64,000 nucleotides of DNA from Neobacillus drentensis (lineage in GTDB: Bacteria; Bacillota; Bacilli; Bacillales; Cytobacillaceae), in contig NZ_CP091110.1 in NCBI RefSeq assembly GCF_021560175.1, positions 516,001-580,000 of the forward strand, written 5' to 3'. The notes beneath the pieces were generated by a model. That model had not been told where the DNA came from. It saw only the letters and a list, made by a program, of their open reading frames with translations, and searched no databases. Each line of letters opens with the position of its first letter. Position 1 is the first letter of the stretch. Positions 1-8,048 of this stretch are shown in pieces. Made by a program: the position numbers and the translations under genes.

Positions 1-1
1 A

Positions 2-175
2 ATGCTGCACCTGCAAAGTCATATAAACTATTTTCAAACCTTCTATATTTGCTTGGCTATCTATGTTATTCAATTAAGCTATAGTACACTTTGGTTTCGC
101 TATTTCAAATTCGGCCCATTCGAATGGGTTTGGAGAGCGCTGACCTATCTAGAGTTACCGCCGATGCGAAAATGA
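2..175 (+). CDS. DUF418 family membrane protein, C-terminal fragment
   Basis: The window opens inside this gene and only the last 57 codons are present, ending in TGA. The reading frame is open from the first bases. It shows one hydrophobic segment (FYICLAIYVIQLSYS), then the ending FGPFEWVWRALTYLELPP, which is the typical C-terminus of DUF418/YeiB-type multi-pass membrane proteins. The function of that family is not established; a transport role has been suggested. A hairpin with a T-run follows at about 242-285. The first ATG in the fragment is probably internal, because the family is several hundred residues long. Confidence 0.7.
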   Translation: MLHLQSHINYFQTFYICLAIYVIQLSYSTLWFRYFKFGPFEWVWRALTYLELPPMRK

Positions 176-241
176 ACCTAGCCGAACCCTTCTCCGCCCA
201 TCCGTCCGGAAGGGGGTATTTCACAATTTCACAGGATAAAC

Positions 242-285
242 AAAGTGCCAGGCACTAACATGGAATGCGGCCCGGCACTTTTTCC
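242..285. terminator. Bidirectional terminator between converging genes
   Basis: AAAGTGCC at 242-249 pairs with GGCACTTT at 274-281, followed by a T-run. The left arm also contains the 13-bp palindrome AGTGCCAGGCACT (244-256), which resembles the GGTGCCTGACACC repeat seen elsewhere in the window. It lies between the DUF418 gene (+) and the lipoprotein gene (-) and could serve both. Confidence 0.6.
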
Positions 286-303
286 GTTTCGTAAACATCC
301 TAT

Positions 304-783
304 TTACTTTAATTTGACCTTATGTTCTTCTGCCAGTTTGTTTAACTTCGTCTTATAATCCCGAATATGCTCTCTCGCATCGGCCAGCATATCATTTGCC
401 TTCTGAATAAGTGCCGGATCCTGTTCCTCTAAGGCCTGTTTAATCGTAACAAATGCCTTAAATTGAATGTCAGCCCCCTCAATATAAATCTCGTGAACCT
501 TCCTTAACTCATCTGTTTCTATCTTGACAGAATTCAGTTCTTTAATAAATTCATTATAGTTTGGAATAACTTCTTTCGTTAACGCATCGTACATCGTCTG
601 GTCATCCTGATAATTCACACCAGACACCCCTTCATAAGCAGAAACCGCTGCCGCCTCTAATTTCCCTGCTGGTTTCATTTCCTTGTTCACGTAATTCAAC
701 AGATCATCTTGAACAGGGTCGTTAAAGCAGCCTGACAACAGCAAAATGATCGGAAAAACAATCGCTAAAAGCCCTTTTTTCAC
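304..783 (-). CDS. Small secreted lipoprotein of unknown function
   Basis: The start is the GTG at 783. A perfect AGGAGGTGAT ribosome binding site sits just upstream, and the longer open frame would start with a GTG inside that site. The protein has 159 residues. A lysine-led hydrophobic signal ends in a lipobox (LLSGC), so it should be lipid-anchored on the outer face of the membrane. The mature part is mostly charged and helical, with heptad-like stretches, and has no motif I can name. It is a single-gene unit, convergent with the upstream gene and divergent from the siderophore importer. Similar small helical lipoproteins are common in Bacillus and mostly uncharacterised. Confidence 0.75.
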   Translation of the reverse strand: MKKGLLAIVFPIILLLSGCFNDPVQDDLLNYVNKEMKPAGKLEAAAVSAYEGVSGVNYQDDQTMYDALTKEVIPNYNEFIKELNSVKIETDELRKVHEIYIEGADIQFKAFVTIKQALEEQDPALIQKANDMLADAREHIRDYKTKLNKLAEEHKVKLK

Positions 784-919
784 TGCGATCACCTCCTAAT
801 CCTCAATTTATGTGGTGCTGGAAGTCCAATATGTTAGGAGATGAAAAAAATCACCTTTATTAAAAAACGCTAAACCTGCAAGCAAGTGAAATTAATTGAT
901 AGAAATTCTCAATTACATG

Positions 920-949
920 TTGACACCATTTTTGGAAATTGTTTATACT
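920..949 (+). promoter_or_regulatory. SigA promoter of yclNOPQ
   Basis: TTGACA (920-925) and TATACT (944-949) are separated by 18 bp, a near-consensus vegetative promoter. Transcription would start near 957, immediately beside the Fur box. Confidence 0.65.
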
Positions 950-958
950 AGGTATAAG

Positions 959-973
959 TGATAATGATTTTCA
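959..973 (+). promoter_or_regulatory. Fur box
   Basis: TGATAATGATTTTCA matches the Bacillus 7-1-7 Fur consensus TGATAATNATTATCA at all but one defined position. It lies at the expected transcription start, so iron-loaded Fur would block the promoter. It also shows that the longest open frame, starting with GTG at 958, is not the real gene start. Confidence 0.75.
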
Positions 974-1008
974 ATATCATTTATAAAAATAAACTTATGG
1001 AGACAGCG

Positions 1009-1959
1009 ATGAAGAAACGATATCTATTATTGATGTTAGCTATATTGTCAGGAGTCTCATTGTTTGTGGGAGTTAGCAGTATATCACCTAGTGATCTCCT
1101 AAACTTCCAATCTGATGAAACGCAAGTATTTCTAATCAGCAGGGTACCGCGGCTTGTCGCCATCATTCTTGCCGGAGCAGGTATGAGCATTGCAGGACTT
1201 ATCATGCAGCAGCTGAGCCGTAATAAATTTGTCTCACCAACAACAGCTGGAACACTTGATGCCACCCGGTTAGGAATATTGGTATCCATGCTGCTATTTG
1301 CTAACGCCTCAATGATGCAAAAAATGCTTGTTGCCTTGGCGTTTGCACTTGCGGGAACGTTTTTATTTATGCAAATTTTAGACCGAATTAAGTTGAAGGA
1401 TGCCATTTTTATCCCATTAGTTGGTTTAATGTTCGGCAACATATTATCTTCAGTCACGACGTTCTTTGCCTACAAGGCAGATGTAATTCAAAACATGTCC
1501 GCCTGGCTTCAAGGAGATTTTTCTATGGTGATGAAAGGCCGCTATGAACTCTTATACATAAGTATTCCGATTTTGATTATCGCCTATTTCTATGCCAACC
1601 GTTTTACTGTTGCCGGAATGGGGGAAGATTTTTCAAAAAATCTAGGCCTTGCCTATCGGAGAATCGTCAACATTGGGCTGGTGCTCGTTGCTCTAATAAC
1701 GGTAACGGTTGTCCTCACAGTCGGAATGATTCCGTTTCTCGGTCTAATTATTCCCAATGTCATCTCGATTTTTAAAGGGGACCACCTGCAAAAAACCCTG
1801 CCACATACGGCCTTACTAGGAGCAAGCTTTTTACTAGTTTGCGATATTCTGGGAAGAATCATCATTTATCCATACGAGATTTCTATTAGCCTGATGGTTG
1901 GAGTCATAGGCAGCGGAATCTTCCTTTATCTTCTATTTAGGAGGAGAGCTTATGCGTAA
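1009..1959 (+). CDS. yclN: Iron-siderophore ABC importer, permease YclN
   Basis: This is the first of two FecCD-type permeases of an iron-siderophore importer; the B. subtilis counterpart carries petrobactin. The start is the ATG at 1009, with GGAG six bases upstream, giving 316 residues, the length of B. subtilis YclN. The sequence is strongly hydrophobic with about nine membrane segments. Family stretches include SRVPRLVAIILAGAGMSIAG near the N-terminus and GMIPFLGLIIPNV in the cytoplasmic loop that contacts the ATPase. The gene is first in the order yclN-O-P-Q and overlaps yclO by 8 bp. A SigA promoter and a Fur box lie upstream, so it should be induced by iron limitation. Confidence 0.92.
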   Translation: MKKRYLLLMLAILSGVSLFVGVSSISPSDLLNFQSDETQVFLISRVPRLVAIILAGAGMSIAGLIMQQLSRNKFVSPTTAGTLDATRLGILVSMLLFANASMMQKMLVALAFALAGTFLFMQILDRIKLKDAIFIPLVGLMFGNILSSVTTFFAYKADVIQNMSAWLQGDFSMVMKGRYELLYISIPILIIAYFYANRFTVAGMGEDFSKNLGLAYRRIVNIGLVLVALITVTVVLTVGMIPFLGLIIPNVISIFKGDHLQKTLPHTALLGASFLLVCDILGRIIIYPYEISISLMVGVIGSGIFLYLLFRRRAYA

Positions 1960-2905
1960 CCAGTGGATAAAAATGGGAGGATTAGTACTAGCCGCACTTT
2001 TGTGCTGCGGGATTTACCTATTTCACGACCTCAATGGAAGCTTTGATTATGCGCTCCCGAAAAGGGCGGTTAAGGTCATCGCGATGATCATTACAGGATT
2101 TACGATTGCTTATGCGACGGTCGTGTTTCAAACGATTACCCATAATCGAATCCTCACGCCGAGCATAATGGGGCTCGATGCCCTCTATTTGCTTTTGCAA
2201 ACCGTGATTATTTTCTTTCTTGGTTCTGACCATCTGGCAGTGGTCAATAGACAGGTTAACTTTTTAATCTCGATTGTGGTCATGATTATTTTTGCCCTTG
2301 TTCTATATCGATTTCTTTTTAAAAAGGGCAGTCAGTCGATTTACTTTTTACTGCTCATTGGAATTATTGTTGGCACCTTTTTCTCGAGTATATCTACATT
2401 TTTCCAGGTGCTGATTGATCCAAATGAGTTTCAGATAGTTCAAGACCGGATGTTTGCAAGTTTTAACAATATTAATTCGGATTTGGTCTGGCTGGCGCTG
2501 CTGCTGGTAAGTGTCGTGACGATTTATGCCTGGCGTTATATGAAGTACCTGGATGTATTGTCACTGGGAAGGGAGTGGGCGATTAATCTTGGCGTTCCCT
2601 ACGATTCGATTGTGAAAAAAATGCTGGTGATCGTGGCCGTTTTTATTTCCATCTCTACGGCACTTGTTGGGCCGATTACCTTTTTTGGCTTAATTGTGGC
2701 GAACCTTTCCTATCAGCTTTTTAAAACCTATAAACATAAGGTACTCATTAGCGGCGCGATTGTCATGAGTGTTATTGCCCTTGTCGGCGGGCAGTGGGTG
2801 GTCGAACGGATCTTTACTTTTTCAACTACGCTCAGCGTCATCATAAACTTTATCGGCGGAATTTACTTTATCTATCTACTAGTAAAGGAGAGGAAAGCAG
2901 CATGA
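1952..2905 (+). CDS. yclO: Iron-siderophore ABC importer, permease YclO
   Basis: This is the second FecCD-family permease, expected to pair with YclN as a heterodimeric membrane channel. It has 317 residues, close to B. subtilis YclO, with multiple membrane spans and the conserved late loop GPITFFGLIVANL that docks the ATPase. An AGGAGGAG site precedes the ATG, which lies inside the end of yclN. Its stop overlaps the ATG of yclP (ATGA), so the three genes should be translationally coupled. Substrate assignment to petrobactin comes from synteny and family knowledge, not from residues I can see. Confidence 0.92.
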   Translation: MRNQWIKMGGLVLAALLCCGIYLFHDLNGSFDYALPKRAVKVIAMIITGFTIAYATVVFQTITHNRILTPSIMGLDALYLLLQTVIIFFLGSDHLAVVNRQVNFLISIVVMIIFALVLYRFLFKKGSQSIYFLLLIGIIVGTFFSSISTFFQVLIDPNEFQIVQDRMFASFNNINSDLVWLALLLVSVVTIYAWRYMKYLDVLSLGREWAINLGVPYDSIVKKMLVIVAVFISISTALVGPITFFGLIVANLSYQLFKTYKHKVLISGAIVMSVIALVGGQWVVERIFTFSTTLSVIINFIGGIYFIYLLVKERKAA

Positions 2906-3663
2906 TTCAAGTGAAGTCGTTAACGAAGTTTTACGGGAAGAAAGCGGTTGTCGAAGATGTGACTGTTACGATTCAGCCTGGAAAAATTACTTCCTTTATT
3001 GGGCCGAATGGTGCCGGGAAATCAACACTATTGTCCATGGTCAGCCGGCTGCTCCATGCAGATACAGGTGAAGTGCTTGTCAATCAGTCCAATGTCCGCC
3101 TGATGAAGTCCAATGATTTTGCCAAATCGGTGTCGATTTTAAAACAATCGAATTACATGAATGTCCGACTCACGATTCGCGAACTGGTCTCGTTTGGTCG
3201 ATTTCCCTACTCCAAAGGGCGGCTCACCGAAGAGGATGAGCGGATGGTCGATCAATCCTTAGCCTACATGCACCTGACGGAAATGCAGGATCGCTTTTTG
3301 GATGAATTATCAGGAGGACAGCGGCAGCGCGCCTTTATTGCGATGGTGATCGCTCAAGATACTCAGTACATATTGCTTGATGAGCCGCTGAACAATTTGG
3401 ATATGAAGCATTCTGTTCAGATTATGAAAATACTGCGACGCCTAGTAGATGAACTAGGTAAAACGGTTGTGATTGTCCTTCATGATATTAATTTTGCTTC
3501 TGTCTATTCGGACTGGATTGTCGCGATGAAGGACGGGAAAGTGGTCAAAAATGGCCCGACTGAGGAAATTATCCAATCGGAGGCCTTAAATGAGATTTAT
3601 GATATGGATATACCGATTCAAGAAGTGAACAATTGCCGGATTTGCGTTTATTTTAATTCATAA
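2902..3663 (+). CDS. yclP: Iron-siderophore ABC importer, ATP-binding protein YclP
   Basis: The ATPase of the importer. The start is the ATG at 2902, which overlaps the yclO stop and has GGAGAGG upstream; a longer in-frame start at 2794 lies within yclO and is rejected. The product has 253 residues (B. subtilis YclP has 252). Visible motifs are Walker A GPNGAGKST, signature LSGGQRQR, Walker B YILLDEP and the switch histidine in VLHDIN. It hydrolyses ATP at the inner face of the membrane to drive uptake through YclN/YclO. Confidence 0.93.
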   Translation: MIQVKSLTKFYGKKAVVEDVTVTIQPGKITSFIGPNGAGKSTLLSMVSRLLHADTGEVLVNQSNVRLMKSNDFAKSVSILKQSNYMNVRLTIRELVSFGRFPYSKGRLTEEDERMVDQSLAYMHLTEMQDRFLDELSGGQRQRAFIAMVIAQDTQYILLDEPLNNLDMKHSVQIMKILRRLVDELGKTVVIVLHDINFASVYSDWIVAMKDGKVVKNGPTEEIIQSEALNEIYDMDIPIQEVNNCRICVYFNS

Positions 3664-3679
3664 AAAGGGGATGAAAGAG

Positions 3680-4630
3680 ATGAGAAAGTGGAGTTTACTA
3701 GGGGTTATTCTTACGGTGATTTTGGTGTTAGCCGCTTGCAGCGGGACAAAAGAGGAGGAGGCTTCCCAGCCAGCATCCGCTAGCGAACAATCAGACGAGA
3801 AAATGACGATTAAACATCAGTATGGTGAAGCAGTGGTTGAAAAGGAACCGAAGAAGGTGGTGGTGTTTGACTTTGGTGTACTGGATACCTTAGATGAATT
3901 AGGGATCGAAGTGACCGGTGTCCCGCAAGTAACAATTCCTTCTTACCTGAAAAAATACAATGATAAGAAATATACGAATGTCGGCAGCTTAAAGGAGCCG
4001 GACTTTGAAGCGATACATGCCTTAAAGCCTGATGTAATCTTTATCTCAACCCGCCAAGCGGAATTATACGATCAATTTGCTGAGATTGCCCCTACGGTTT
4101 ATGTTGGAATGGATTATACCAACTACATGGATTCCTTTGCAAAAAATATGAATTTAATCGGTAAGATTTTTGGGAAAGAAGAACAAGTCGACCGCGAATT
4201 AACAGAGATTCAGGCAAGGGTGAACGAGGTGAATAAAAAGGCAGCTGTTCTTAACGAAAAGGGACTGGTTGTGCTGGCAAACGAAGGAAAAGTGAGCGCC
4301 TATGGCCCAAGCTCACGCTTTGGTCTGATTCATGATGTATTTGGCTTTGGAGCGGCTGACCAGAATATTGAAGTCTCCACCCATGGGCAGAGCATTACGT
4401 TTGAATACATTAAGGAGAAAAATCCGGACGTATTGTTTGTGATTGACCGCGCCACTGCGGTAGGCGGAGAAATCGGGGCCAAAGAGATCGTAGAAAATGA
4501 ACTAGTTAAAAAAACTTCAGCCTATCAAGAGGACCAGATCGTTTACTTAGATGCCGACTCCTGGTATCTAAGCGGCGGCGGTTTACAATCCATGAAAAAT
4601 ATGACAGCAGAGATAGAAGCAGCCCTTTAA
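3680..4630 (+). CDS. yclQ: Siderophore-binding lipoprotein YclQ
   Basis: This extracellular lipoprotein captures the ferric siderophore and passes it to YclNO. I place the start at the ATG at 3680, because the AAAGGGG site abuts the earlier ATG at 3671. That gives 316 residues, against 317 for B. subtilis YclQ. The signal ends in lipobox LAAC, followed by a charged Ser/Glu-rich linker, then a FecB/BtuF-type binding fold with the hallmark EPDFEAIHALKPDVIF. It is the last gene of the Fur-controlled operon, and a strong hairpin terminator follows. Confidence 0.92.
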   Translation: MRKWSLLGVILTVILVLAACSGTKEEEASQPASASEQSDEKMTIKHQYGEAVVEKEPKKVVVFDFGVLDTLDELGIEVTGVPQVTIPSYLKKYNDKKYTNVGSLKEPDFEAIHALKPDVIFISTRQAELYDQFAEIAPTVYVGMDYTNYMDSFAKNMNLIGKIFGKEEQVDRELTEIQARVNEVNKKAAVLNEKGLVVLANEGKVSAYGPSSRFGLIHDVFGFGAADQNIEVSTHGQSITFEYIKEKNPDVLFVIDRATAVGGEIGAKEIVENELVKKTSAYQEDQIVYLDADSWYLSGGGLQSMKNMTAEIEAAL

Positions 4631-4651
4631 AAGAAAATACCAGAGAAAACC

Positions 4652-4686
4652 AACGCTTGGCCAACAAAAAAAGCCAAGCGTTTTTA
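4652..4686 (+). terminator. Terminator of yclNOPQ
   Basis: AACGCTTGGC (4652-4661) pairs with GCCAAGCGTT (4673-4682) around an A-rich loop and is followed by a T-run. It is a classical intrinsic terminator. Confidence 0.8.
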
Positions 4687-4734
4687 TGTCGCTGTCCACC
4701 AGAGACGGACAAAATAGAAGAAATGTTCTTATGT

Positions 4735-4747
4735 GGTGCCTGACACC
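4735..4747. repeat. GGTGCCTGACACC dispersed repeat, copy
   Basis: A 13-bp near-palindrome GGTGCCTGACACC, also found at 8040-8052 and in variant form at 6301-6336, 39828-39844 and 244-256. It lies between yclQ and the sensor kinase. Confidence 0.7.
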
Positions 4748-4835
4748 GTAAAAACATCATCAAATTCCCTCTTTTCTTTATCGAAAAGTTCTGTAAAATG
4801 AAGTTTGAGAGATTATGTGTTTGGGAGAGATATGT

Positions 4836-6296
4836 ATGGCTAAGAGTTTCCCTATTTTTGGCGAGCTGAATCATTCAGATACGATTAATCCTGATGATTT
4901 AATCGACCTTTTTCTTAATAGTACAGCCGATGGTATATGTATATTGAACATGGAAAATCGGTTTATTCGCGTGAATGATATGTATACGAAAATTTTTGGC
5001 TATACCGAAACAGAGCTGGTCGGTCGGAGCTTCGAGGAGATTAATCAGTCTGATTTAGCGTTAGAGGTCATCAAGGCGGTAAAACAAGGGGAGTTTTTCC
5101 ACGATCTAGTAACTCAATGTTTACATAAAGATGGAAGCCTGCTTGATATAGCCGTGTCTTTTTCTCCATTACGTAACTCCGCTAGGGAAATTATCGCCAG
5201 CATTGGGATCTATCGTGATATTACCAAGCATTTAACTATTGAACGAGAATTAAATCGAACCCGTGAGCTATATCGGTTGATTACAGAAAATACCACTGAT
5301 ATGATCAAGCTCTATACGAAAGATAAAAAAATAATCTATGCTTCTCCGTCTCATGAAAAGTGGCTGGGAACCTCCACGAATGAACTAATTGGTCAGGAGG
5401 TATACAGTCTGATCATGCCAGAAGACAAAGAGTTTTTAGACCAAGTCTATGAGAAACTTTTGAGAACAGGTGAACCCCAGCTTTTTCAGATTAAAATGAG
5501 AACGAGTGATAACAGCTTTATTGATACGGAGATCACCATTTCACCGATCTATAACGAGAAAAATGAAATAGAGTCTTATGTTACCGTGGCTCGTGATATT
5601 ACCGACAGAATCAAAAATGATGAGGCCCTTCGTAACTTAGACCGGCTCTCGATTATTGGTCAACTAGCTGCCGGCGTTGCTCATGAAATCCGAAATCCTT
5701 TAACCTCTCTAAAAGGTTTTTCCAAGCTATTAAAGAGTACCAGTGATAAACAGAAACAAGACGACTATTTATCGATTATCATGAATGAACTTGACCGAAT
5801 TGATATGATTGTCAATGAATTTATGTCGCTGGCGAAGCCGCAAGCCATTCAATTTAACCGGGAAAGTTTAAGCGCGATTCTTGAAAGCACCGTTAACATT
5901 CTTCATCCGCAAGCCTTATTACATAATGTGCAAATTATTAACCACTTCATTACGGATGATATCGATTTACTGGGAAACAGAAATCAGTTAAAACAAGTTT
6001 TTGTTAATTTTTTAAAAAATGCGATTGAAGCGATGCCATCTGGCGGTCAGGTTCATATTGATGTTCAAAAAGTTGATGGCAATCAGGTTTTGATTCGGAT
6101 TACGGATGAAGGAACCGGAATTGACCATCATCTTCTGGACTATTTAGGGACGCCGTTCTATACCACCAAGGATAAGGGAATTGGACTTGGTTTAACGGTT
6201 AGTAACAAAATCATTCAAGAACATCATGGCACGATGAAAATTGAAAGTGAGTTAGGCAGAGGAACGACCATTACAGTTGAATTAGGATATGTATAA
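4836..6296 (+). CDS. PAS-domain sensor histidine kinase (orphan)
   Basis: A cytoplasmic sensor kinase of 486 residues with no membrane span. The ATG at 4836 has GGGAGAG six bases upstream and is preferred to the ATG at 4815. Two PAS domains (about residues 15-135 and 140-260, each ending in an IxRDIT-type motif) precede a HisKA domain with phospho-acceptor His283 in VAHEIRNPL. The HATPase domain shows the N-box LKNAIEAMPSGG, ITDEGTGI and GIGLGLTVSNKI. The layout resembles the B. subtilis sporulation kinases (KinA/KinE group), which feed Spo0F. No response regulator is adjacent, which fits that idea, but the assignment is an inference. Confidence 0.85.
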   Translation: MAKSFPIFGELNHSDTINPDDLIDLFLNSTADGICILNMENRFIRVNDMYTKIFGYTETELVGRSFEEINQSDLALEVIKAVKQGEFFHDLVTQCLHKDGSLLDIAVSFSPLRNSAREIIASIGIYRDITKHLTIERELNRTRELYRLITENTTDMIKLYTKDKKIIYASPSHEKWLGTSTNELIGQEVYSLIMPEDKEFLDQVYEKLLRTGEPQLFQIKMRTSDNSFIDTEITISPIYNEKNEIESYVTVARDITDRIKNDEALRNLDRLSIIGQLAAGVAHEIRNPLTSLKGFSKLLKSTSDKQKQDDYLSIIMNELDRIDMIVNEFMSLAKPQAIQFNRESLSAILESTVNILHPQALLHNVQIINHFITDDIDLLGNRNQLKQVFVNFLKNAIEAMPSGGQVHIDVQKVDGNQVLIRITDEGTGIDHHLLDYLGTPFYTTKDKGIGLGLTVSNKIIQEHHGTMKIESELGRGTTITVELGYV

Positions 6297-6300
6297 AAAA

Positions 6301-6345
6301 GGCGTCAGGCACCAAGCTAATTCAGGTGTCTGACGCTTATTTTGT
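6301..6345. terminator. Bidirectional terminator built from the dispersed repeat
   Basis: GCGTCAGGCACC (6302-6313) pairs with GGTGTCTGACGC (6325-6336), with one wobble pair, flanked by A-run and T-run. Two copies of the GGTGTCAGGCACC-type repeat in inverted orientation form the stem. It separates the kinase (+) from the ykuK-like gene (-). Confidence 0.75.
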
Positions 6346-6873
6346 ATAGCGGTTGGCATAGCTAGAGGCAACAAACGCATCTGGTTTAATCTTTGGTTCT
6401 ACCCCCATTGACTCCATTCGTGTCACCATTTCTGTTACAAACTCTCTCGTCTTATTCCGTTTGCCAGCACCAATATCGATATGCCCTTCCATGGTAAAGG
6501 TTGCTCCTTCATAGAGATAGGGCAGGACAATCGCAATAAGCTGATTTTTCCGCTCGTCGGTAAACATAGCAACAATTTCCTCCGTTAAGGATAATTCAAG
6601 TGAAATCCGCTCATGCAGCTGGGTCATTTTTCTTGGGACCACAATTTTTCTGATACAGGCCCAGACACCATTTCCTTCATTCTGAATGACAATTCCAGTG
6701 ATAAAAACCGTTTGCGATTTATGAACCTGTGAATCTGTTCCCACCATCAAGCGATAGTTTCCTTTTGGGGCGGATGACATGAATAAAATGATTCGTTCAA
6801 AGACCTGTTCGAACGTGAGTCCCATCTCTTGAAGATTTTGAAATGTATGGTGGTACATTGAATTATTTTTCAT
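6337..6873 (-). CDS. ykuK: YkuK-like DUF458 (RNase H-like) protein
   Basis: A 178-residue soluble protein matching the DUF458/YkuK family. The diagnostic stretch YRLMVGTDSQVH carries the acidic residue expected in an RNase H-like fold, followed by an HERISLELSLTEEI region and a C-terminal AFVASSYANRYTK. YkuK in B. subtilis has about 170 residues and no proven role; the fold suggests nucleic-acid binding or cleavage. The ATG at 6873 has an AGAGGTGG site at about 10 bases. It is transcribed alone, convergent with the kinase, and shares its terminator. Confidence 0.8.
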   Translation of the reverse strand: MKNNSMYHHTFQNLQEMGLTFEQVFERIILFMSSAPKGNYRLMVGTDSQVHKSQTVFITGIVIQNEGNGVWACIRKIVVPRKMTQLHERISLELSLTEEIVAMFTDERKNQLIAIVLPYLYEGATFTMEGHIDIGAGKRNKTREFVTEMVTRMESMGVEPKIKPDAFVASSYANRYTK

Positions 6874-7178
6874 ATTGAAAACACCACCTCTTTCCCTTGG
6901 ATAAAAAACGTAGACTAACTCTTATTCCTATCTTATGGCGACGAGACATTTGTCGTGCGGACATCTTCGCCAATTCAGTCTAATTTATATGTATGTCGTA
7001 TTGACGAAAAATAGTAAAACAAGTAGGAGGCTTGGCTGGGTACGGCTAGTCCTTTGCCAGAATGGGAACAGCAGCAGAAAAAGATTTATCTGAAAACCAT
7101 TATTTGCCTAACAATATTTATGCCAGTCCATCATTAGATAAAGAAACAAGATCAATTGGAAAAGGATGATGATGGACA
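6874..7178. other. Intergenic region, no confident gene
   Basis: This holds the ykuK-like promoter region on the minus strand. On the plus strand there is a good AGGAGG at about 7025-7030 with no usable start behind it, and a 35-codon open frame (7062-7169, ATG, no ribosome binding site) that looks protein-like. It may be the remnant of a degraded small gene ahead of the CxxC protein. Confidence 0.4.
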
Positions 7179-7337
7179 ATGGCAAAAAGAAACAGAGGAA
7201 AGACAATCAGCAATATGCCTTCAAATGGACGGGGGACATGCCCATTATGCGCAAGAACTGGGATAAAATTGCTTTATTCGCATAAAACTGAAACAGGGCA
7301 AACCATCCAAGTTTGCAAAAATTGCCGTAAAAAATAA
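7179..7337 (+). CDS. Small zinc-ribbon-like protein (52 aa)
   Basis: A 52-residue basic protein. Its first 18 residues are rich in Lys/Arg (MAKRNRGKT), followed by two CxxC pairs, CPLC at 21-24 and CKNC at 46-49. Spaced like this, four cysteines can bind one zinc ion, as in small ribosome- or RNA-associated proteins. An AAAGGA site lies about 12 bases upstream of the ATG, longer than ideal. An in-frame stop sits three codons before the start, so it cannot be longer. I do not know a named homologue. The composition and the conserved-looking cysteine pairs argue for a real gene. Confidence 0.55.
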   Translation: MAKRNRGKTISNMPSNGRGTCPLCARTGIKLLYSHKTETGQTIQVCKNCRKK

Positions 7338-7365
7338 CGTTCCATGAGTTGCTGCCTATATTTAT

Positions 7366-7398
7366 ATTGTTAACTAATTAAAATTTTAAGTTGACAAT
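7366..7398 (+). promoter_or_regulatory. BirA (biotin repressor) operator of bioY
   Basis: ATTGTTAACT (7366-7375) and AGTTGACAAT (7389-7398) form an inverted repeat with one mismatch around 13 A/T bases. This is the known architecture of Gram-positive BirA operators (TTGTTAAC-spacer-GTTAACAA). The right arm contains the -35 box, so biotinyl-AMP-bound BirA would cover the promoter. Confidence 0.75.
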
Positions 7399-7420
7399 AG
7401 ACGCTCTTACCATTTATTTT
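7391..7420 (+). promoter_or_regulatory. SigA promoter of bioY
   Basis: TTGACA (7391-7396) lies 18 bp from TATTTT (7415-7420). The -35 box is embedded in the right arm of the BirA operator. Confidence 0.6.
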
Positions 7421-7454
7421 TAAGATAAGATAAAAAATAAGGGTGGGAGACTAA

Positions 7455-8048
7455 ATGAGGAAATTAAGAGCACTAGATTTAACACTTGCAGCCATGTTTG
7501 TGGCACTCATGGCCATCGGGGCGAATATATCGACGATTGCTCCGTTTTTACATGTCGGTGGAGTTCCAATTACACTACAAACCTTTTTTGCTATTTTAGC
7601 AGGAGCTATTTTAGGAAGCCGTTTAGGTTCAATTGCCATGATTGTTTATATGTTAGTAGGCTTAGTCGGGGTTCCTGTATTTGCAGACTTTACCGGCGGG
7701 CTGTCGATCATCATAAGACCTACATTTGGCTTTATTCTTTCTTACATTTTAGCGGCGTTTATCATTGGAAAAATTGTTGAAACAAATAAAAGTCTGCCTG
7801 CATTTATCATAGCCTCGTTAATCGGCATGGCTGTCAATTATCTGTTCGGCACCAACTGGATGTACTTTGCCTACAAACTTTGGGGAGCTGCACCAGAGGG
7901 ATTCTCCTACAAAATGGCGTGGTTATGGATGGTCGCCCCGCTGCCAAAGGACCTAATCCTATCCGTCCTAGCCGGAATAATGGCCCACCGCCTCGAAAAA
8001 ACCGTCCTATCCAAGGGCCAATTCAAACAACTCAAACGTGGTGCCTGA
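7455..8048 (+). CDS. bioY: Biotin ECF transporter S component BioY
   Basis: A 197-residue membrane protein with about six spans that binds biotin. It works with a shared energy-coupling module (EcfT and two ATPases) encoded elsewhere. Family stretches include GVPITLQTFFAILAGAILG and RPTFGFILSYILAAF. The ATG has GGGTGGGAG upstream. The BirA operator directly upstream independently supports biotin as ligand. The last residues, Arg-Gly-Ala, and the TGA are encoded by a copy of the dispersed GGTGCCTGACACC repeat, so the C-terminal tail may differ from relatives. A terminator follows. Confidence 0.92.
   Translation: MRKLRALDLTLAAMFVALMAIGANISTIAPFLHVGGVPITLQTFFAILAGAILGSRLGSIAMIVYMLVGLVGVPVFADFTGGLSIIIRPTFGFILSYILAAFIIGKIVETNKSLPAFIIASLIGMAVNYLFGTNWMYFAYKLWGAAPEGFSYKMAWLWMVAPLPKDLILSVLAGIMAHRLEKTVLSKGQFKQLKRGA

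Noticed and set aside
958..1008. Longer yclN start (GTG at 958)
   Set aside because: It overlaps the Fur box and the expected transcription start and has no ribosome binding site; the ATG at 1009 gives the exact family length.
981..1457. 158-aa open frame on the minus strand inside yclN
   Set aside because: It is antisense to a clear membrane-protein gene, with no ribosome binding site or recognisable domain. The same applies to the other long antisense frames inside real genes, for example 13298-13633, 46894-47490 and 58632-59093.
4506..4874. 122-aa minus-strand open frame spanning the yclQ end and the kinase start
   Set aside because: It crosses a strong terminator and a repeat and has no family features.
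7338..7454. Riboswitch upstream of bioY
   Set aside because: The leader is too short and the sequence is explained by a promoter with a BirA operator.
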